From Ariolimax columbianus (taxonomy: Eukaryota; Mollusca; Gastropoda; Stylommatophora; Arionidae), in the NCBI GenBank assembly GCA_036924085.1, contig JAVGWX010000005.1:79815547-79879546 (forward strand): DNA of 64,000 nucleotides, in the 5' to 3' direction. Under the pieces are notes generated by a model. It ran no database searches. It had not been told where the DNA came from and saw only the letters and a list, made by a program, of their open reading frames with translations. A program made the position numbers and the translations under genes. Numbering within the stretch: the stretch's first letter is position 1; the number at the start of each line of letters is the position of its first letter. Of the stretch, positions 45,501 through 56,760 are shown in pieces.

Positions 45501-45917
45501 GATTGCTTCTCTCCAGGTCTGTGGGACTGTACCTGATGTCCAACAAATGTTGAAGATCTGAAGCAGTTTTTGTTTTTGCTGCTGTTATCTCTTCAACTCA
45601 ATGTTGATTTCTTCTGTTTCTTCACTTGATGTTTCTCCACATGAAACATATGATCACCACTGCAGTTTCCTATCGATGTTCACATTCATCCTCTTCTGGA
45701 AGTGATGTTGGAAAACGCTTAGTGGCAAGATATTACACAATGACAGCTTAACAGTTACCAACACCGTAAATGGCAGAGCGCAGATCCTATACTGTTGGGT
45801 AGGAAACATTTCAACAACAAAAGTCTGAAGTCTTGAAACTCTAGGGCTGCACCTTTCCCATGCTGTGTACACAGTAGAAAGGAAACCATCTAAAAACTTG
45901 CTACCAATAACCAAATG

Positions 45918-46276
45918 GCTGGCTGGCTTCGTTCGTTCTCAATCTCCCGCTACCAAACCCTGAAAGGGCTTAAGTAGCAGAATGTAGTCCAGAGAACGGA
46001 ATGCGTTGTGTCGTAGTTTACAGCTTTACTGCGATATTTGCATCTTTCGGTCCAACACATCCGACTTCAGCAAGCATTTTTTGAGTACCGGGTTAGCATT
46101 GCCTCTTCGATCCCTTCTCCTTAGCCAGTTTGCTCTGCTGCAGCCTGTTATCCAGGATCACCGCATGAAGGTGTAGAAGGGGGGTCTTCGCAGCTTTGGT
46201 TCGCTGGCCCTGACACTGGCAGTCAGCTATGGATCGCTGACCACTGCAGCTCATGCGCTGTTCTGCATCTTGATCC
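45918..46276 (-). mobile_element. SINE-like family D, full copy with 13-bp TSD
   Basis: CAATAACCAAATG flanks both ends (45905-45917, 46277-46289). Plus-strand landmarks are GGCTTCGTTCGTTCTCAATC, CCCTGAAAGGGCTTAAGTAG and TTTCGGTCCAACACATCCGA. Taken as minus-strand oriented because the GAACGAACGAAGCC end looks like a short repeated 3' tail. No clear tRNA promoter was recognised, so it could be a short LINE 3' end rather than a SINE. Confidence 0.85.
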
Positions 46277-46289
46277 CAATAACCAAATG

Positions 46290-46799
46290 AAAGTCCGAAA
46301 GGTACAAGGAAGAAACCTTCTAAAGACCGACCAGGTGGATTGTCAAAACAAGGGAAATCTGCTTACCTGGTTTCAGACCCTGATCTGACTGATTAAATAC
46401 CAGGATTCCAATGTCAACTATGTTCTTAGTATTTCATCTCATACAGTTCTGTCTGCCATATGAGTACCTTTACGTTTGAACATCACACAATTTGTATCTA
46501 AACATCTAAGCTTAATGCGCTCTGTAGTACTTAATCTTATTCGCCACATCTTATGTGGAACAACTTTTAACTGCAATAATTACTTGAGTTAGTCACTTGA
46601 CTAAATTGGAAGAACAGACGATATACTACCATCTCAAAAACATTAGAATTGCTCGCTGGCTATAATTACTTTATATTGTGAGAATATTAAGAATTCTTAT
46701 TACTTGCCGAATTGATTCACTGCATTTTATTGGACTTGCGTTTTGTTTGGCATTTATCTATGTAGGTATACACGCAGATTTCATTCTTCTAGCACTTAA
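46290..46799. other. No recognisable feature
   Basis: A/T-rich. No motif recognised. Confidence 0.5.
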
Positions 46800-47025
46800 A
46801 TAAATCCTTTAAAAATAGAATATATATAATTTTGTCCCCAATAATAGAACATTATTACAGTGTTTATCCCTAAAATATAATATTATTACAGTATTTATCC
46901 CTAGAATATCACATTATTACAGCGGTTGCCCTTAGAATAGACTATTATTACAGTGTTTATCAATGTTCTATAAATTATTATAGTGTTTATCCAAATAATA
47001 TAAAAATATTATTACAGTGTCTTTA
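46800..47025 (+). repeat. ~34-bp AT-rich minisatellite, ~6 units
   Basis: Degenerate units with ATTATTACAGTGTTTATCCC then TA.AATATAAT. Confidence 0.85.
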
Positions 47026-47402
47026 TGCCTATACTCTTGGAGTCTGCAAGGAAAAAGGAAAAGGGGGGGGGGGATTATACGATTAAGGGATACTGGCTGC
47101 TCGCCCCTGCCGTTACAGTGTCGTGTGCAGAGTAGGTTTGTAATTGACCTCTGCATCTTCCACATTTACAAACATTTGCCTTACTGTGGTTTTGAACCTG
47201 TGTGGTCTTGATCAAGAATTAGAGATGAAAACCGTTCGACCACCCACTCGTCCTTTACAAACCTTCGCAGACAGATCCAAATGTAGTTGCACTTTTATTA
47301 TTGTTTTCATGGGTGTGTGGGCTAATGCTAAGGTCAGCTGAAACACATTGACCAAGACAACACATCACGTCAAGGCCAAATTAAATATAATGAGCAAGAT
47401 GA
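47026..47402. other. No gene; poly-G run
   Basis: A GGGGGGGGGG run lies at 47065-47075 and nothing else is recognisable. Confidence 0.5.
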
Positions 47403-47885
47403 AAGAGGAGACTAACGTCTGGTCAGGCAAAACATACTGATTAGATGTGCCAGAGTCAGGCAAAACATACTGATAGATGTGTCAGGGTCTGGCAAAACAT
47501 ACTGATCAGATGTGTCAGATTCTGGCAAAACATACTGATCAGATGTGTCAGGGTCAGGCAAAACATACTGGTCAGATGTGTCAGGGTCTGGCAAAACATA
47601 CTGATCAGATGTGTCAGGGTCAGAAAAATATAATGAACAAGACTTCCATTTGACTTCCGTGTAGTTCTCCATGGAAATAGTTTGCTTTGTGGCTAGCGAG
47701 GTGGGCGATCAACGTGATCCACATAGTAGTGAACGACAAGCAGATAAAGACCAGCATAGCATAATCGTCTGGACGCACCGACTCACCTTCCACAGCGCGC
47801 TAGGGATGGTGAAAAGCTATTTCAGGCCGAAGAACAGAGTAAACTTACTCATTGGGGACATTCACCTAAAACAACACCAATAACA
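47403..47885 (+). mobile_element. SINE-VNTR composite, copy with six-unit VNTR
   Basis: GAGACTAACGTCTGGTCAGG head, then about six ~31-bp units CAAAACATACTGATCAGATG with TGTCAGGGTC, then the body and an AC-rich tail (ACCTAAAACAACACC). A partial second body-like segment (CAGCCTGACCAACGAGGTGA, 47886-47910) follows immediately. Confidence 0.8.
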
Positions 47886-48061
47886 GCAGCCTGACCAACG
47901 AGGTGAGTATCGTTATTGTGATCCTCATAATGGTGAGCCTGCCGAGAAACCTAACATTACACTACAGCCTGCACGCCTCGGGGTATTTTTCTGGTTTCGC
48001 GTTATGTTCCTAAAGTGATAAACACTGAACTGTGTTCTGTACCTAATGTTCCAATGGATAC

Positions 48062-48274
48062 TGTGACAGAGCCAGGGATCCCAAGGGTGCTTAGGTAGAA
48101 TTGACCAACTGATTTTGAGTCTATAGGAGCACAAGAAAGGGATCTTTATAAAACCTTTTTGAGAAATACTCAAATAATGAATTTTAGAACCGTGACCAAA
48201 ACAATATGTAACTTGATAGTGTCCAGAATCAAGGTTGAAAGTTAAGAAGAGATTACAAGGACATTATAATAAAC
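48062..48274 (+). mobile_element. LTR-like head related to 2309
   Basis: TGTGACAGAGCCAGGGATCC then TAGGTAGAATTGACCAACTG parallels TGTGACAGAGTCAGGGGTCA and GGTAGAAATGATCAACTCAT at 2309. The fold-back mariner at 48275 interrupts it. It may be the start of the element whose minisatellite-bearing part continues to about 52.2 kb. Confidence 0.45.
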
Positions 48275-49012
48275 GGACGAGGCGTGTTCAAATGAAACCG
48301 GACCTAACAGCACCAAGTGAACATACGTACGATGTGCATTATGACGTCACTTCTGGTGTAAATAGCACATACCAACCGTCAAGTTTGCAAAATTTCATTA
48401 TCCTCCGACTCACAGTTTCATCGGCACACCTTTGAAAACATGGCAGGTGTGATATGGAATCAGTCCAGAGTTGATTAGCGAGCGGTGATTCGGTTTCCTA
48501 CAGCTGAAGGATATCAACCAGTTGACGTCCATCGCAGAATGTAGGCAGTGTATGGCGATACAAGTGTCTAAGACAAAAGTGAAGAACTGGGCAACGATGT
48601 TTAAAGAAGAACGTTAGTTAACAAATCTTCCGAGACCAGGTCAGGGCATATTGTTGCGCCAGACAATGCCATTGCCAAAATTGATGCAGAAACTCTCGTG
48701 GACCATCGCCGGAGCTTACACGTTTGCCACACTTGTATCGCCATACACTGCCTGCATTCTGGATGAATGTCAACTGGTCGACATCCTTCAGATGGCAGAA
48801 ACCGAATCACCGCTCGCTGATCAACTCTGGACAGGATTCCATTTCACACCCGCCATGATTTCAACGGTCTGCGGGGGAAACTATGAGTCGGGGCTAATAC
48901 AATTTTGCAAACTTGACGTTTGGTATGCACCATAAGTGACGTTATCAGGCGCATCGTACGTATGTTCACATTGTGCAGTTAGGTCCGGTTTCATTTGAAT
49001 ACACCTCGTTTT
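48275..49012. mobile_element. Fold-back mariner-like element (two inverted 5' ends)
   Basis: The left arm 48275-48590 and right arm 48700-49012 are inverted copies (about 85% by eye), both ending in CGAGG.GTxTTCAAATGAAA, a mariner-type terminus. The left arm reads MAGVIWNQSRVD.RAVIRF then TAEGYQPVDVHRRM.AVYGD, the N-terminal helix-turn-helix start of a mariner transposase, with stops. The central 110 bp continue the transposase start (APDNAIAKIDAE). No DDD/DDE catalytic region is present, so it is a non-autonomous palindrome. Confidence 0.8.
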
Positions 49013-49175
49013 TCAGATTACTGGCCGGACCATTCTTACCTGAGCAGGCGGTTTGAACTGCCAAATCATTGCGGGTCAAGTTGACCACCAATATATCAGT
49101 CAGGGTATACCGACATACAGAAAAACAGTTTGCTATTGCTGGAAGGTTCAGTCGCGATGACCGGACACAGACATA

Positions 49176-49414
49176 CGTAAAAAGTAAAGTAACCCACAGT
49201 ATTACTGCCGTAGGGGTATGAGGTGTAAACGATCTCACATTTCAAAGGCTCGGCTATATGAGGGCGGTAGCCATCTCCTTTCCCTCACCGCTTTTACTTC
49301 CCGGACTGAACCGGCAACCATTTAAGGCTGTATCGACCGCTCAACTGGTAAATGAAACCAGGACCACTCAGATGCGAAGCCAGCGCGCTAACCACTGCGC
49401 TACGCGGCTACCTA
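49176..49414 (-). mobile_element. tRNA-derived SINE-C with 11-bp TSD
   Basis: ACACAGACATA flanks both ends (49165-49175, 49415-49425). On the minus strand the start reads GTAGCCGCGTAGCGCAGTGG then TTAGCGCGCTGGCTTCGCAT, a clear tRNA-like head with A box. A degenerate B box (TCCTGGTTTCATTTACC) and a body follow. Confidence 0.88.
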
Positions 49415-49599
49415 ACACAGACATAGGATCTGTTTTACTGGGCGAACCCCAACTTTGTAGGGGTTAGGGTTACTTTTCAAAGGCATAGTTTGGGAGAAAG
49501 ACATACACACTTAGCATGATTGATCCCAGGTTAGGACTAGTTTTGTCATGTGATTAGAAATATGCACCACATCAGACTGACAAACAGACAACAGACTGA

Positions 49600-50240
49600 C
49601 TTACGAATATACTCTCTACAGCCGTGCAGACCGGATTGACTGACGAACACACACTCTACAGCCGTGCAGACCGGATTGACTGACGAACACACACTCTACA
49701 GCCGTGCAGACCGGATTGACTGACGAACACACACTCTACAGCCGTGCAAAACAGACTGACTGACGAGCAGACACTCTACAGCCGTGCAGACCGGACTGAA
49801 TGACGAACACACAACTCACAGTCGTGCAGACCAGAATGGCATTCTGACTGACTGACGAACACACACTTTACAGCCGTGCAGACAGGACTGACTGACGAAC
49901 ATACACTCTACAGCCGTGTACCCCAGACTGACCTGACTGACGAACACACACTCTACAGCCGTGCAGACCGGACTGACTGACGAACACACACTCTACAACC
50001 GTGCAGACCAGACGGACTGACGAACACACACTCTACAGGCGTGCAGACCAGACTGACTGACGAACGCACCCCCCACAGTCGTGCAGACCAGAAATACATA
50101 CTGACTGACTGACGATCACACACTCTACAGATGTGCAGAACAGACTGACGAACACACACTCTACAGCCGTGCAGAACAGACTGACATACAGACTGACTGA
50201 CTGATGAAAACACACTCTACATTCGTGCAGACCAGAATGA
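49600..50240 (+). repeat. 40-bp minisatellite, ~16 units
   Basis: Units CTGACTGACGAACACACACT then CTACAGCCGTGCAGACCGGA, some with longer spacers containing extra CTGACTGA repeats. Confidence 0.95.
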
Positions 50241-50299
50241 CATGCCTCTTATGTAAGGTATTGTAAGTATATTATAATTTGAAGAAAATAATTTGTGTA

Positions 50300-50975
50300 T
50301 GTGGATCTCACTGAGATCAGAAAGGCGGCGTGTCTGAACAAAAGATCCAATCAAGATCAGGCAGGCGATTCGTCCGAACAAAAGATTTAATCTACATCCG
50401 AGAGAAGGTGTGTTTTAACAATAGATTTAATCTAGATCAGAGAGGCGGCGTGTCGGAATAAAAGATTTAATCTAGATCCGAGAGAAGGTGTGTCCGAACA
50501 AAAGATAAAATCAAGATCAGACAGGCGGTGTGACCAGAACAAAAGATTTAATCTACATCCGAGAGAAAGTGTTTGAACAATCCATTTAATCGAGATCAGA
50601 GAGGCGGTGTGTCCGAACACAAGTTTTAATCTAGATCAGAGAGAGGGTGTGTCCAAACAAAAGTTTTAATCTAGATTAGAGAGGGGGTGTGTCCGAACAA
50701 AAGTTTTAGTCTAGATCAGAGAGGGGGTGTGTCCGAACAAAAGTTTTAGTCTAGATCAGAGAGGCGGTGTGTCCAAACAAAAGTTTTAATCTAGATCAGA
50801 GAGAGGGTGTGTCCGAGCAAATTTTTTAATCTAGATCAGAGAGGGGGTGTTTCCGAATAAAAGTTTTAATCTGGTTCAGAGAGGGGGTGTGTCCGAACAA
50901 AAGTTTTAATCAAGATCAGAGAGGGGGTGTGTCCAAACACAATTTTTAATCTAGATCAGAGAGGGGGTGTGTCCC
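50300..50975 (+). repeat. 40-bp minisatellite, ~17 units
   Basis: Units GATCAGAGAGGGGGTGTGTC then CGAACAAAAGTTTTAATCTA. Early units carry GGCGG and AAAGATTTAATC, closer to the 3.2-5.2-kb unit. Confidence 0.95.
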
Positions 50976-51049
50976 GAGTTCAAATAAGATACAGAAATAT
51001 CCGTTAGAGAGAAGAGAATCGGGTCACTTTACACTACAGTAACGACTTC

Positions 51050-51435
51050 ATGTAAGTCCGTTAGCAGACATATCCTGTCTAGAAGAAAGTGTTCGAGACT
51101 TCCCATGTAAGTCTGTTAGCAGACATATCCTGTCTAGAAGAAAGTGTTCGATACTTCCCATGTAAGTCCGTTAGCAGACATATCCTGTCTAGAAGAAAGT
51201 GTTCTAGACTTCCCATGTAAGTCCGTTAACAGACATATCCTGTCTCGAAGAAAGTGTTCAAGACTTCCCATGTAAGTCCGTTAGCAGACATATCCTGTCT
51301 AGAAGAAAGTGTTCGAGACTTCCCATGTAAGTCCGTTAGCAGACATATCCTGTCTAGAAGAAAGTGTTCGAGACCTCCCATGTAAGTCCGTTAGCAGACA
51401 TATCCTGTCTAGAAGGAAGAGTTCGAGACTTCATT
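51050..51435 (+). repeat. 55-bp minisatellite, 7 units
   Basis: Units CTTCCCATGTAAGTCCGTTA, GCAGACATATCCTGTCTAGA and AGAAAGTGTTCGAGA. The related segment appears once, untandemised, in the inverted relative at 55.7 kb. Confidence 0.95.
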
Positions 51436-51649
51436 AAACGAGATTGTTTCTTCTATGAGGTGATATAACACTTTTATTATTCCTTGTGATTAGTTTTGCT
51501 TATTTGCGAGACTTAGTACTAAATTACAGCTGGGTAGATTAGACGCGACCGTATGCTGATCGCTCTGCCACTGAAACTCAGTGCCTTTCCCACAGAGGTC
51601 AGATAACCATTGTCTGACAACCAATGTCTGAGAACCAATGCTTGAAAAT

Positions 51650-51880
51650 GTGTTGTGCGCAAAACACAGATTTCGCAGAGATCAGACACTCATTGTCTGA
51701 AAACACAGATCTCGCAGAGATCAGACACTCATTGTCTGAAAACTTGTTCTTACCAAAATACAGATCTCGCAGAGATCAGACACTCATTGTCTGAAAACTT
51801 CTTACCAAAACACAGATCTCGCAGAGATCAGACACTCATTGTCTGAAAACTTGTTCTTACCAAAACACAGATCCAGCAGA
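51650..51880 (+). repeat. ~39-62-bp minisatellite, 5 units
   Basis: Units GCAGAGATCAGACACTCATT and GTCTGAAAACACAGATCTC, some with an inserted CTTGTTCTTACCAAA. The core resembles the 3.2-5.2-kb unit. Confidence 0.9.
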
Positions 51881-52119
51881 AATAAGAAAACTATTGTTAG
51901 AGAGTTCGTTGTCTAATAGATCTAACGGACTAACCCTAAGAACAGAAAGCTTTGTTTCACAGCAGAACTTTACAATCAGAAGTCGAAAATACAAACACAT
52001 CCCAGTTAACGCATGACGATACACTATACAGCAGCTATAAATGAAGAACTGAACTCTTGTTAAGTTCTGCTAGAGTTAAGGATAAGACTAGTTAGGGTAA
52101 CGAGAGAACCTGGGTAAAA

Positions 52120-52132
52120 TATATAACAGAGA
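52120..52132 (+). promoter_or_regulatory. TATA-like box of LTR-like region
   Basis: TATATAACAGAGA shares 12 exact bases with 5375-5386 and has the same position downstream of a related array. Confidence 0.35.
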
Positions 52133-52227
52133 AATATCTGTGCGAATTGAACATATAACTTGATCATTTTGATTAAAAGGTAAAGTAGATATGCAGCAGA
52201 ATTAACCGCTTGTTAATGAACATTTTT

Positions 52228-52474
52228 GAAGACTCCATTGTACCAAGCCCCAGTCTGTGAAAGGTGGCATCTCAAGTGCCCTTTCTTGCTGTTTTTACTT
52301 CCCTAACTCATGCATTAGGTACCAATTTACAGCTGATTTAACTGGAGAAGCGGTCCCCGATTAAAACTTCGACCCGAATTTGTTTAAGTCTCCGGGCGCG
52401 ATTCGAACCGAAGCACGCTGTCTCACAGCAGAAACTAGCGAATTGCTCGCTATCTACTGAGCTCACGCGCCCCT
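52228..52474 (-). mobile_element. tRNA-derived SINE-B, full copy
   Basis: On the minus strand GGGGCGCGTGAGCTCAGTAG begins the tRNA-like head and CGGTTCGAATCGCGCCC is a near-consensus B box. The body shares GTAAATTGGTACxT, AGTTAGGGAA and CTTGGTACAATGGAG with the plus-strand copy at 63.6 kb, and ends there. Confidence 0.88.
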
Positions 52475-52529
52475 CATTATGATTACGTAATGATACAGTA
52501 GTTCTTACACGTAATAAAGGTAACTTTAT

Positions 52530-52632
52530 CACTTATATATATATATATATGTGTGTGTGTGTATGTATGTGTGTGTGTATGTGTGTGTGTGTATGTATGT
52601 TTGTGTGTATGTATTTGGTTTGAGTGTGTTTG
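52530..52632. repeat. TA/TG microsatellite
   Basis: (TA)n at 52535-52550 passes into (TG)n with TATG interruptions. Confidence 0.95.
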
Positions 52633-53022
52633 TGTGTTTTCGTTGACCTGAACAAAGCTGAGTAAAAGATCTCTATCACAATATGACTTCAGCGGACATT
52701 TTAAAAATGGCATTACTTTCTATAAATGTATGACGTTGCTGTTTCAAAAATCCGAACTCGCCACGTTTGTGCTATGAGCCGCGTCACTAACATATTGGCC
52801 ACATCCTCTCCTTTTTAAAATATAAGACAAGCCACCGTAACCTGTTACCAGAGATGAAGGGTAGACAAAAGAAAACATATTAGTACGAGTAGCTTGAAAC
52901 AACGACTACAACAGAAATACAAACAGCGACAACAATAGCAACAAAAACTATTTTGATGAGACGTAGCCGCAACTTTATTGTCCACTTTACCACTCAGTAA
53001 TAATTACTTTCCTGTTTTGCAG
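52633..53022. other. Noncoding, ends in a splice-acceptor-like tract
   Basis: No repeat recognised. The last 20 bp (TTACTTTCCTGTTTTGCAG) form a good 3' splice site for the exon candidate that follows. Confidence 0.5.
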
Positions 53023-54086
53023 ATGATCGCATCAATGTCGTCGATTTCCTGCCTAATATAGAATGCTTGCAGCAATACCAAAAACCACTTATCACAATAG
53101 CTCTCTTCATCATCATCTTCATCATCTTCGCTCTCGTACTCAGCAGCGACTACATCACCATTGCCATGGACATAACAGCTACCAGAGACATATCGGGCTA
53201 GTCACGTGGCTCAAACAGAACACCTTTGGATTAGTTTATTCTGTTCTTCAGGGTTTTATCCCACAAAGAAAGCGACCAACCAGAGCCTCGAGGAGGAACA
53301 TCGTCACTGCGGTCACGAAGGATGGAGTTGCATTCTTCTTCATGCTTGTTTTCCTGATGCCTCCATGTGCAGACGCAAGGACATTCAACAAGAGCAATGG
53401 CCTTAGATTAGGAGCGAGACTTCCAAGGAGGACTCTCGAGACAGACAGCCCATTCTTAAATAATCGAAAATCGACATCCTCTCACTCCACGAATTCTATC
53501 GCTTCAACAAAATCCTCTGCCTTCAGCACCCCATCATTCTCAAATAAAGAAGTTATCCCCGAAGTTCCACAACCATCTCATCTCTACTCCGAGCACAAAT
53601 GGAATGATGATTCAGACAATGTAAGTAGACAGACTACAAGATCTCAGCTTATATCTTTACTGATCTCAACTTTAGAAAAGCTACATATTCTAAACAGCAC
53701 GGATGTTTCATGTTTTCGTCTCGATAAGATCATCCACACAATCAATGATTGTACACCTTCGCAACCATCTTCAACATCAAAGCCACCGTCAGAAATACAA
53801 GCTAGCTTTGCAGTTCATCTTTATTTTCAAGAATCGCACCACCGCTCTCCACCTTCCGGAACTGTAGCAAATGTTACATCCACATCACAACGTGCAAATA
53901 CGAGTAACAGCAACAGTGTAACATTGTTACCGTTCAGCTGCGTCAGTGACCCCGTCATTGAGGTTCATATGCCAAATGTCAGTCATTTAAAACAGGAAGA
54001 CAAACGCATGACTTACTCCGAGGCTCACAGAAGCAAAGAAACTTCTGCAGCTACGACAGACGTGCAAGAAACTTTACATCCTGGAA
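53023..54086 (+). CDS. Candidate host-gene exon, Ser/Thr-rich ectodomain
   Basis: The frame is open from 53063 to 54106 (347 codons if unspliced). It is the longest open frame here that is neither transposon nor tandem repeat. At 54086 it meets a strong donor (GAA|GTAAGT) in phase 1. Residues 87-105 (GVAFFFMLVFLMPPCADA) look like a signal-peptide core. The rest is Ser/Thr/Pro-rich with several N-glycosylation sequons (NVS, NST, NVT). The start is uncertain: acceptor sites are seen at 53022 and 53251 (TCTGTTCTTCAG|GG), and an upstream exon could supply the start codon. In another frame 53025-53200 encodes a hydrophobic stretch from an ATC-rich tract. The family is not recognised. It would join the transmembrane exon at 62007. 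Confidence 0.45.
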
Positions 54087-54109
54087 GTAAGTTCCTTTAT
54101 AGCTAGATC

Positions 54110-54430
54110 AATCAATAACTCAATCAACCTAACAGTTAATCAGCTAAACAATTAATTTCTTAAATGATCAACCAACCATTCAATCAATTAATCAATCATT
54201 CGATCAATCAGCAAACAAAATAAACTAATCAATAAATCATTCAATAATCATTATACTAATCAGTCAATAAATTGACACATAAATCAATAAACCATGAAGC
54301 GAATATTCATTAAATCAATCATCACATAAATGTGAATTATTGATCAACAAATGAATTAATAAATAATTATTCGCTCTATCAACGAATCAATCAACCAATC
54401 AATTAACCAATTAAACAACCATTCTTCAAT
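54110..54430. repeat. Degenerate TCAA/AATC tetranucleotide tract
   Basis: Imperfect ATCAATCA-type repeat of about 300 bp in the proposed intron. Confidence 0.9.
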
Positions 54431-54895
54431 ACATCTACATGGTCCCAAATTTTAATGCCCAAGTGCTTGTCCATTGTAAATGTTGACACGCTTTGACGAG
54501 CATGCCTAACATTAAATCACTTGAATTCTGAATATGTCAGTTGCTTGTCTGGATGTCAATGTTAGTCTCGTGTTGGCGGAAACAAGGTTTTGTCTTTAGT
54601 ATTACCTTCTCGATTTATGGACCAATGCGGCTGCGACTTTGGTAGCACTTTATTTTAACCTGGCGAGATGTACATTCACCTCCTTCTTTCTGTCCTTCAT
54701 CTTCCCTGTATCTTCTACTTAATTTCATTCTTCTTGTTTCTTTTTCTCTTATTTTTTTTCTTATTTTTTAATCTTCTTGTTATCCTTATCTTTTTCCCCT
54801 GGGGTTGCACGACAATGACCCAGCGCATCGCTAATTGTTCTGTTTTGTCCACATGAATCAAATGACAGACTGCGTGCATCTAAATAGAAAACCTT
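54431..54895. other. No gene; T-rich stretch
   Basis: A T-rich run lies at 54700-54790. Nothing else is recognised. Confidence 0.5.
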
Positions 54896-55775
54896 GATCC
54901 AGTGGTAAAGCGATCACAGTTCTTGCCTCTGAAGGAAGACACTTGGCTACTGTGGAAGGGCTATAAGAGCTCTTGTCTTTGGAGAAAGACGCCTGGCTTC
55001 TGTGGAACATCTATCAGAAACATCAGACGCTTATCTCTAAAGAAAGGCACCGAGTTACAGTGGCAGAGTGATCAGAGCGCTTATCTCTAAAGAAAGGTAC
55101 CGAGTTGTTCCACTGGCAGAGTGATCAGAGCGCTTATCTAAAGAAAGGCACCGAGTTCCAGTGGCAGAGTGATCAGAGCGCTTATCTAAAGAAAGGCACC
55201 GAGTTCCAGTGGCAGAGTGATCAGAGCGCTTATCTAAAGAAAGGCACCGAGTTCCAGTGGCAGAGTGATCAGAGCGCTTATCTAAAGAAATGCACCGAGT
55301 TCCAGTGGCAGAGTGATCAGAGCGCTTATCTAAAGAAAGGCACCGAGTTCCAGTGGCAGAGTGATCAGAGCGCTTATCTAAAGAAAGGCACCGAGTTCCA
55401 GTGGCAGAGTGATCAGAGCGCTCATCTCTAAAGAAAGGCACCGAGTTCCAGTGGCAGAGTGATCAGAGCGCTTATCTCTAAAGAAAGGCACCGAGTTCCA
55501 GTGGCAGAGTGATCAGATCGCTTATCTCTAAAGAAAGGCACCGAGTTCCAGTGGCAGAGTGATCAGAGCGCTTTTCTCTAAAGAAAGGCACCGAGTTCCA
55601 GTGGCAGAGTGATCAGAGCGCTTATCTCTAAAACAAGGTACCGAGTTCCAGCTAAAATCTCATTCAATAAAGTATATAACACATGATTCTGGATAGGACC
55701 TTTCTGATAACGAACTTAATTTGAGTGTTACTGTAATTTACAGTGACCTGATTCTCTTCTCCCTAATGAACTTCA
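54896..55775 (-). mobile_element. Inverted relative of the 51-kb region with 48-bp array
   Basis: On the minus strand, 55775-55690 reads GGGAGAAGAGAATCAGGTCA then CTGTAAATTACAGTAACACT, matching 50996-51040. The array then repeats a 48-50-bp unit (plus strand GTGATCAGAGCGCTTATCTA, AAGAAAGGCACCGAGTTCCA) about 13 times, with three diverged units at 54905-55030. The unit equals a single-copy segment at 51567-51602. So homologous elements have different parts in tandem. Confidence 0.7.
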
Positions 55776-56607
55776 TGGGGCAGTGACATAAGGCGATGCC
55801 AAAACGACCTGACACAGACCATCGATGAATCACACACATCCCGGGAGAGGATTGCTCTCCCCCCCCCCCCTTCCGGCTAGGAACATGCCCAAGATACATC
55901 ACTCACAAGTGGAGGGATGCACCTACGACCTTTATGACGGAAACAGGAAAGACGAGACGAGACGAGAATGGACTTACATTGAGCCGTTGTTATAGTTTAA
56001 AGTGTCCCGAATCTCTTCACACTAATGCGCTACGTCTTCATAAATTACAATGCAATCGCCATGATGAACGTGCCGACTTAAATAGAGGATCATGGATATC
56101 CAAAACGTTCTGCCCCCAGTGCTTTGAGTCTATTCTAATATTGATTGTTTTCTGAACCAAAATTTAGGTTTTATTCTCATAATTTTGCCTCCTTTAACAG
56201 TTAACTCCATCTCTGTCCTTCTAATAACATGTAGTCTTGCTTTGTTCTGATGCTTGTAATAAGTTGTATTTGTGCATTGGTCTTTCTCATTGGTCTTCGT
56301 TGCTATTCTCAGATTTTGTAGTCATTTGTTAAATCACACCTCTATATCTTCTCCTTGTCTGTTTGTGTGCTTGTTGACTGACAATGTTGAACTATTATGG
56401 AAATCGAAGACCATGCAATTCGACAAAAAAGAACGATTTTTGCTGTTTTCATATTAGTCATAATAGTCCACGGAAATCATTAAAAAAACAACCAAATAGA
56501 AATATTCATACGCGGAAAATCCTAACATAAGCGGGACATCCTGACATAAGCGGGAAATCCTGACACAAGAGGTCACAGAAACAAGCGGGAATTTCAAAAG
56601 GCGAAAA
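55776..56607. other. No recognised gene
   Basis: A poly-C run (55859-55870) and a 73-codon frame (55934-56155, +) with no known motif. TGACATAAGCGGGA-type short repeats lie at 56525-56575. Confidence 0.45.
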
Positions 56608-56760
56608 TGTAGTGGATTCATGTCTGCTACAAAATACCTGAAAATGAGGAGGCAGATAGACTAGCCAAAGAGGGAAGAAACAAACCCAAATTAAAGGAAG
56701 GACACTATCTGGCGAAGGAAAAACGATTGCACAAACAGCCTATTACACATGTAGATCAGA
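56608..56760 (+). mobile_element. LINE RNase H C-terminal scrap
   Basis: One frame reads WIHVCYKIPENEEADRLAKE, which parallels QWIPSHCGIPGNERADRLAK of the 43.3-kb LINE and keeps the catalytic aspartate. Nothing else of that element remains. Confidence 0.7.

Larger units (their letters stand above)
43299..45590 (-). mobile_element. RNase H-bearing LINE, second family
   Basis: Minus strand: RT from TSGTVPQTWREAIMIPI (about 45540) through GVPQGGVLSP; a frameshift at the Y/FADD box near 44985; thumb and connection; RNase H; tail MCTCGQAPQTAEHILQNCPE; then KLYGPVCELQKTVKFIQETT and a GAA-rich tail at 43299-43316. It is related to but distinct from the 10.8/15.8-kb family. Endonuclease and 5' RT are missing. 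Confidence 0.9.
50976..52227 (+). mobile_element. Minisatellite-bearing LTR-like region
   Basis: The spacer 50990-51050 (GAGAAGAGAATCGGGTCACT) and the segment 51567-51602 (CTGATCGCTCTGCCACTGAA then ACTCAGTGCCTTTC) are both present in inverted orientation at 54.9-55.8 kb. The first is the flank of that array and the second is its tandem unit. A TATA-like TATATAACAGAGA at 52120-52132 matches 5375. Arrays at 51050-51435 and 51650-51880 lie within. Element class is inferred, as for 2309-5684. Confidence 0.5.

Noticed and set aside
49381..49414. Functional tRNA gene
   Set aside because: The tRNA-like head lacks a complete cloverleaf and continues into a SINE body bounded by a target-site duplication. 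The same holds at 52.4 kb.
53025..53200. Membrane protein end in the alternative frame (hydrophobic ATC-rich tract)
   Set aside because: Hydrophobicity comes from an ATC/TTC-rich simple tract; the other frame stays open to a phase-consistent donor and is preferred, though not proven.
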